Shown here: positions 12,795 to 15,396 of the stretch, piece by piece
How the letters are laid out: each line of letters begins with the position of its first letter
How positions within the stretch are numbered: the stretch's first letter is position 1
Origin: CAYGWX01 sp964353855 [NCBI: uncultured bacterium]
Lineage (GTDB): Bacteria > Edwardsbacteria > CAYGWX01
Reading direction: 5' to 3'
NCBI GenBank assembly: GCA_964353855.1
Contig: CAYGWX010000054.1
Location: 1-15,396 of the forward strand
DNA: 15,396 nt
Position numbers and translations under genes: made by a program
Notes under the pieces: generated by a model
The model's input: only the letters and a program-made list of their open reading frames with translations
Databases searched by the model: none
Told to the model about the DNA's origin: nothing

Positions 12795-14102
12795 ATGTTT
12801 GACGCCCTGTCCGAAAAGTTCCAGTCCTTGTTTCATAAGCTCCGGGGATACGGAAGGCTCTCCGAGAAGAACGTGGAGGAGGCCTGCGCCCAGGTGCGCA
12901 GGGCGCTCCTGGAGGCGGATGTCCATTACAAAGTGGCCAAGGACGTCGTGGCCAGGGTTCAGGCCAAGGCCTTGGGCCAGGAGGTCCTGACCAGCCTGAC
13001 CCCGGGGCAGGTCTTTACCAAGATCGTGTACGATGAACTCATAGAGCTCCTGGGAGGCTCCTCCCCTGAGATCGCGCTCTCCGGAAATCCCGCGGTGGTC
13101 ATGGTCGTAGGACTGCAGGGTTCCGGGAAGACAACGGCCTGCGCGAAGCTGGCGAGGCTGCTTCACAAGAAAGGACGAAAGCCGGTGCTTGTGGCCGCGG
13201 ACGTGTACCGTCCGGCGGCCGTGGAGCAGCTCAGGATCCTGGCCGGCCAGGCGGGGGCAGGGTTCTTTTTCCAGGAGGGAGCCAATCCCTTAGCCATCGC
13301 CCGGGCCGGCATGGAAGAGGCGGCGGCGAGAGGGGACGACCTCGTGATCGTGGATACGGCCGGACGCCTGCACATCGACGAGCCGATGATGCAGGAGCTG
13401 GTCGAGATCAAGGACTCGCTCCGGCCTTCGGAAACCCTGCTCGTGGCCGACGGTATGACCGGGCAGGATGCGGTGAACCTCGCCAAGGAGTTCGATTCCC
13501 GCTTGAGCGTGGACGGGGTGATTCTCACCAAGATGGATGGGGATGCCCGGGGCGGGGCCGCGCTTTCCATCCGGGCGATCACCGGCAAGCCCATTAAATT
13601 TCTGGGCGTCGGCGAGAAGCTGGAAGCCCTGGAGCCGTTTCGGCCAGAGCGGATGGCCTCGCGCATCCTGGGTATGGGCGACGTCGTCTCCCTGGTGGAG
13701 AAGGCCCAGGAGGCCTTCGATGTCAAGCAGGCCGAGACGATGGAGGAAAAGCTTCGCAGGAAAACCTTCTCCTTCGAGGACTTCCTGGTTCAGCTGCGGG
13801 GTTTGAAGAAGATGGGACCCCTGGAGGAGATCCTGGGATTGCTTCCGGGCATGGGACAGCTCAAAGGGATGAAGGTGGATGAGGGTGAGTTGGTTCACAT
13901 CGAGGCCATCATCCAGTCCATGAGCAAGGCGGAACGCGTCAATCCCCGCCTCATCGACGGGTCGCGGCGGCGGCGGATTGCCAGGGGCAGCGGGACCACG
14001 GTCCCGCAGGTGAACAAACTGCTTCGCGATTTCGAGATGATGAAGAAAATGGTCCAAAACATGACCAAGGGCCGCCTTCCCAAGATGGTCGGAATCCGAT
14101 AA
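12795..14102 (+). CDS. ffh: Signal recognition particle GTPase Ffh
   Basis: Protein subunit of the signal recognition particle; it binds 4.5S RNA and signal peptides of nascent membrane proteins and delivers them to FtsY. The N domain spans about 1-95. The GTPase domain has G1 GLQGSGKTT (106-114), DVYRPAAVEQL (136-146), G3 DTAGR (187-191), G4 TKMD (245-248) and GVGEK (271-275). The M domain (about 310-435) includes the RNA-binding SRRRRIARGSG (390-400) and methionine-rich helices. At 435 residues it is normal and lacks a long methionine-rich tail. The gene is followed by rpsP, a neighbourhood seen in many bacteria. No SRP RNA gene is seen here. Confidence 0.97.
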   Translation: MFDALSEKFQSLFHKLRGYGRLSEKNVEEACAQVRRALLEADVHYKVAKDVVARVQAKALGQEVLTSLTPGQVFTKIVYDELIELLGGSSPEIALSGNPAVVMVVGLQGSGKTTACAKLARLLHKKGRKPVLVAADVYRPAAVEQLRILAGQAGAGFFFQEGANPLAIARAGMEEAAARGDDLVIVDTAGRLHIDEPMMQELVEIKDSLRPSETLLVADGMTGQDAVNLAKEFDSRLSVDGVILTKMDGDARGGAALSIRAITGKPIKFLGVGEKLEALEPFRPERMASRILGMGDVVSLVEKAQEAFDVKQAETMEEKLRRKTFSFEDFLVQLRGLKKMGPLEEILGLLPGMGQLKGMKVDEGELVHIEAIIQSMSKAERVNPRLIDGSRRRRIARGSGTTVPQVNKLLRDFEMMKKMVQNMTKGRLPKMVGIR

Positions 14103-14177
14103 CTTGGGGACGACGCCTTTTGTAGATCCAACATCGGGACATTAATAACCAACAGAGAGGGGTGAGACAGAAGACTC

Positions 14178-14552
14178 ATGGTGGTCATTCGTTTGCGCAG
14201 AGAGGGAACGACCAAGCGGCCGACCTATCGGTTGGTGGTGACGGATTCAAGGAACCCGAGGGACGGGAGGTTCATCGAGGTCGTGGGGCACTATAACCCC
14301 CGGTCCAATCCCCCGAGCATCGTCCTCAAGGAGGAGGCCATCCTGTCTTGGATGGGGAAGGGGGCCAAACCTTCGAATACAGTGGTGAAGCTTTTAAAGA
14401 AGCAAGGTATGTACCGGAAATGGCTGGGGCAGATCCTGCCCCCGCCCAGGCCCAAGGAGGCCAAGGCTCCGGTTAAGCGGGAGGAGGCCAAGCCGGCGAA
14501 GAAGCCAGAGGCCAAAGCCAAGCCGAAGGCGAAGAAGGCGGCGAAGAAGTAA
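14178..14552 (+). CDS. rpsP: Small ribosomal subunit protein bS16
   Basis: Component of the 30S subunit. The core (about 1-85) has the family blocks VVIRLRREGTTKRPTYRLVV (2-21) and GRFIEVVGHYNP (30-41). A lysine-, alanine- and proline-rich tail of about 38 residues (87-124) extends the usual 80-90 residue protein; such basic, disordered tails may contact rRNA. The ATG at 14178 gives the expected N-terminus, although the purine-rich GAGAGGGG is rather far upstream, about 16 bases. It opens a ribosome/tRNA-maturation cluster, with a 75-base gap from ffh and no gap to rimM. Confidence 0.96.
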   Translation: MVVIRLRREGTTKRPTYRLVVTDSRNPRDGRFIEVVGHYNPRSNPPSIVLKEEAILSWMGKGAKPSNTVVKLLKKQGMYRKWLGQILPPPRPKEAKAPVKREEAKPAKKPEAKAKPKAKKAAKK

Positions 14553-15101
14553 ATGGCTGAAGAGCCGTCGCCCGGGGAGCGGATCATCATCGGGCAGGTC
14601 TTGCAGCCGAGCGGGATCCGGGGCGAGGTGAAGGTCAGGTCCCTGACGGATTTCCCGGAGCGCTTCCATAGCCTGAGGAGGGTGTTCCTGGTGGAGAAGG
14701 AAGAACCCGGGATGCCTCGGTGCCTGGAGGTGGAATCGGCCCGTGAGCAGGGCGGGAACTGGGTCCTGAAATTCGCGGGGGTGGATGACCGGAGCGCTGC
14801 GGAGGCTCTGGCCGGGGCGACCCTGGAGGTGGAGGCCGGGGAGGCGGCTCCTTTGCCGCAGGGTAAATATTACGTTTTCGACATCGTGGGCCTGGAGGTG
14901 GTCACGGATCGGGAAAGGTCCGTGGGACGGGTCAAGGAGGTCATGAGGCTTCCGCCCCACGATGTGTACGTGGTGGAAGATTCGCAAGGAAGGGAAACGA
15001 TGGTCCCGGCGGTGGAGGCGATCGTGACCCGGATCGACCTGGCCGCAAGGCAGATGGTGATCCGGCCCCCGGAGGGACTGTTCCCCGATGATGCGGATTG
15101 A
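14553..15101 (+). CDS. rimM: Ribosome maturation factor RimM
   Basis: Assists assembly of the 30S head domain and binds ribosomal protein S19. The N-terminal RimM domain (about 10-95) has the signature [16 protein letters not shown] (13-28). A PRC-barrel-like C-terminal domain (about 100-175) includes [11 protein letters not shown] and [16 protein letters not shown]. The 182 residues are of normal length. The ATG directly follows the rpsP TAA with no intervening base, suggesting re-initiation. It overlaps trmD by 14 bases. Confidence 0.95.
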   Translation: MAEEPSPGERIIIGQVLQPSGIRGEVKVRSLTDFPERFHSLRRVFLVEKEEPGMPRCLEVESAREQGGNWVLKFAGVDDRSAAEALAGATLEVEAGEAAPLPQGKYYVFDIVGLEVVTDRERSVGRVKEVMRLPPHDVYVVEDSQGRETMVPAVEAIVTRIDLAARQMVIRPPEGLFPDDAD

Positions 15102-15396
15102 CATCCTGACCATCTTCCCGGAGATGTTTTCCGGGCCCATCCAGGAGAGCATCCTGCGGATTGCGCAGGAGAGGGGTCTGGTCGAGATACGGGTCTCCAA
15201 CCTCCGCGACTACACCACGGACCGGCACCAGGTCACGGACGACTACCAGTACGGGGGCGGGGCGGGGATGGTGATGAAGCCCGAGCCCTGGTTCCGGGCC
15301 GTGCGGGCGCTCTCCCAGGGAAGCAAGCCCAAGGTCATCCTGCTCTCGCCTCAGGGAAGGCGGTTCGACCAGAAGACAGCCAACGAACTCGCGCAA
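15088..15396 (+). CDS. trmD: tRNA (guanine-37-N1)-methyltransferase TrmD (partial, runs off the window end)
   Basis: Methylates guanine 37 next to the anticodon, preventing frameshifts. The first 103 residues are present: [13 protein letters not shown] at the start, [20 protein letters not shown] (49-68), [10 protein letters not shown] and the knot-region [11 protein letters not shown] near the window end. The start is ATG at 15088, with GGAGGG (15071-15076) upstream; a second ATG at 15091 is an alternative. It overlaps the rimM stop. Confidence 0.95.
   Translation, partial: MMRIDILTIFPEMFSGPIQESILRIAQERGLVEIRVSNLRDYTTDRHQVTDDYQYGGGAGMVMKPEPWFRAVRALSQGSKPKVILLSPQGRRFDQKTANELAQ

Noticed and set aside
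14103-14177. Promoter in the ffh-rpsP gap
   Set aside because: Best candidate boxes (TTGTAG and TAATAA, 17 apart) match consensus poorly, so no call was made.

Overview
The window looks like chromosomal DNA of a GC-rich, probably uncultured bacterium. Nothing in it fixes the phylum. Bacterial housekeeping genes are present (fmt, rsmB, rpe, ffh, rpsP, rimM, trmD), several genes start with TTG or GTG, and the order fmt - rsmB - membrane-anchored PASTA proteins - rpe - ffh is compact. All complete genes are on the + strand. No tRNA, rRNA, CRISPR array or insertion sequence was recognised.

Region 1 (1-3143) is a restriction-modification locus in two halves. The first ~1.14 kb is AT-rich: the 3' end of an unrecognised gene, then a D12-class (Dam/DpnM-like) adenine methyltransferase. 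At its stop codon the composition switches abruptly to GC-rich DNA. There a beta-class, probably N4-cytosine, methyltransferase with a C-terminal staphylococcal-nuclease-like domain overlaps the stop by four bases. It is followed with a one-base overlap by a MjaI-like PD-(D/E)xK restriction endonuclease. MjaI relatives cut CTAG, and read by eye CTAG occurs only twice in the whole window, both times inside this locus.

Region 2 (3144-3578) has no gene and is packed with at least six short palindromic or tandem elements. It ends in a sigma70-type promoter. Region 3 (3579-5827) has a GT-C-type polytopic membrane glycosyltransferase-like gene, then purE with its own promoter, a hairpin leader and a rho-independent terminator.

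Region 4 (5851-11768) is a tightly packed gene run: CDF metal exporter, fmt, rsmB, two tandem three-PASTA membrane proteins and glutamate dehydrogenase. The junctions are overlaps or a few bases, so co-transcription is likely. Past the gdh stop codon, in the same reading frame, lies a 21-bp tandem repeat that appears to derive from the last codons of gdh. It encodes charged heptads with no stop for 66 codons.

Region 5 (11970-15396) has a GC-rich leader with an AT-rich island, then rpe, ffh, rpsP, rimM and a partial trmD: pentose phosphate metabolism, protein targeting and ribosome/tRNA maturation. The KH-domain gene (khpA) often found between rpsP and rimM is absent; those two genes abut exactly.
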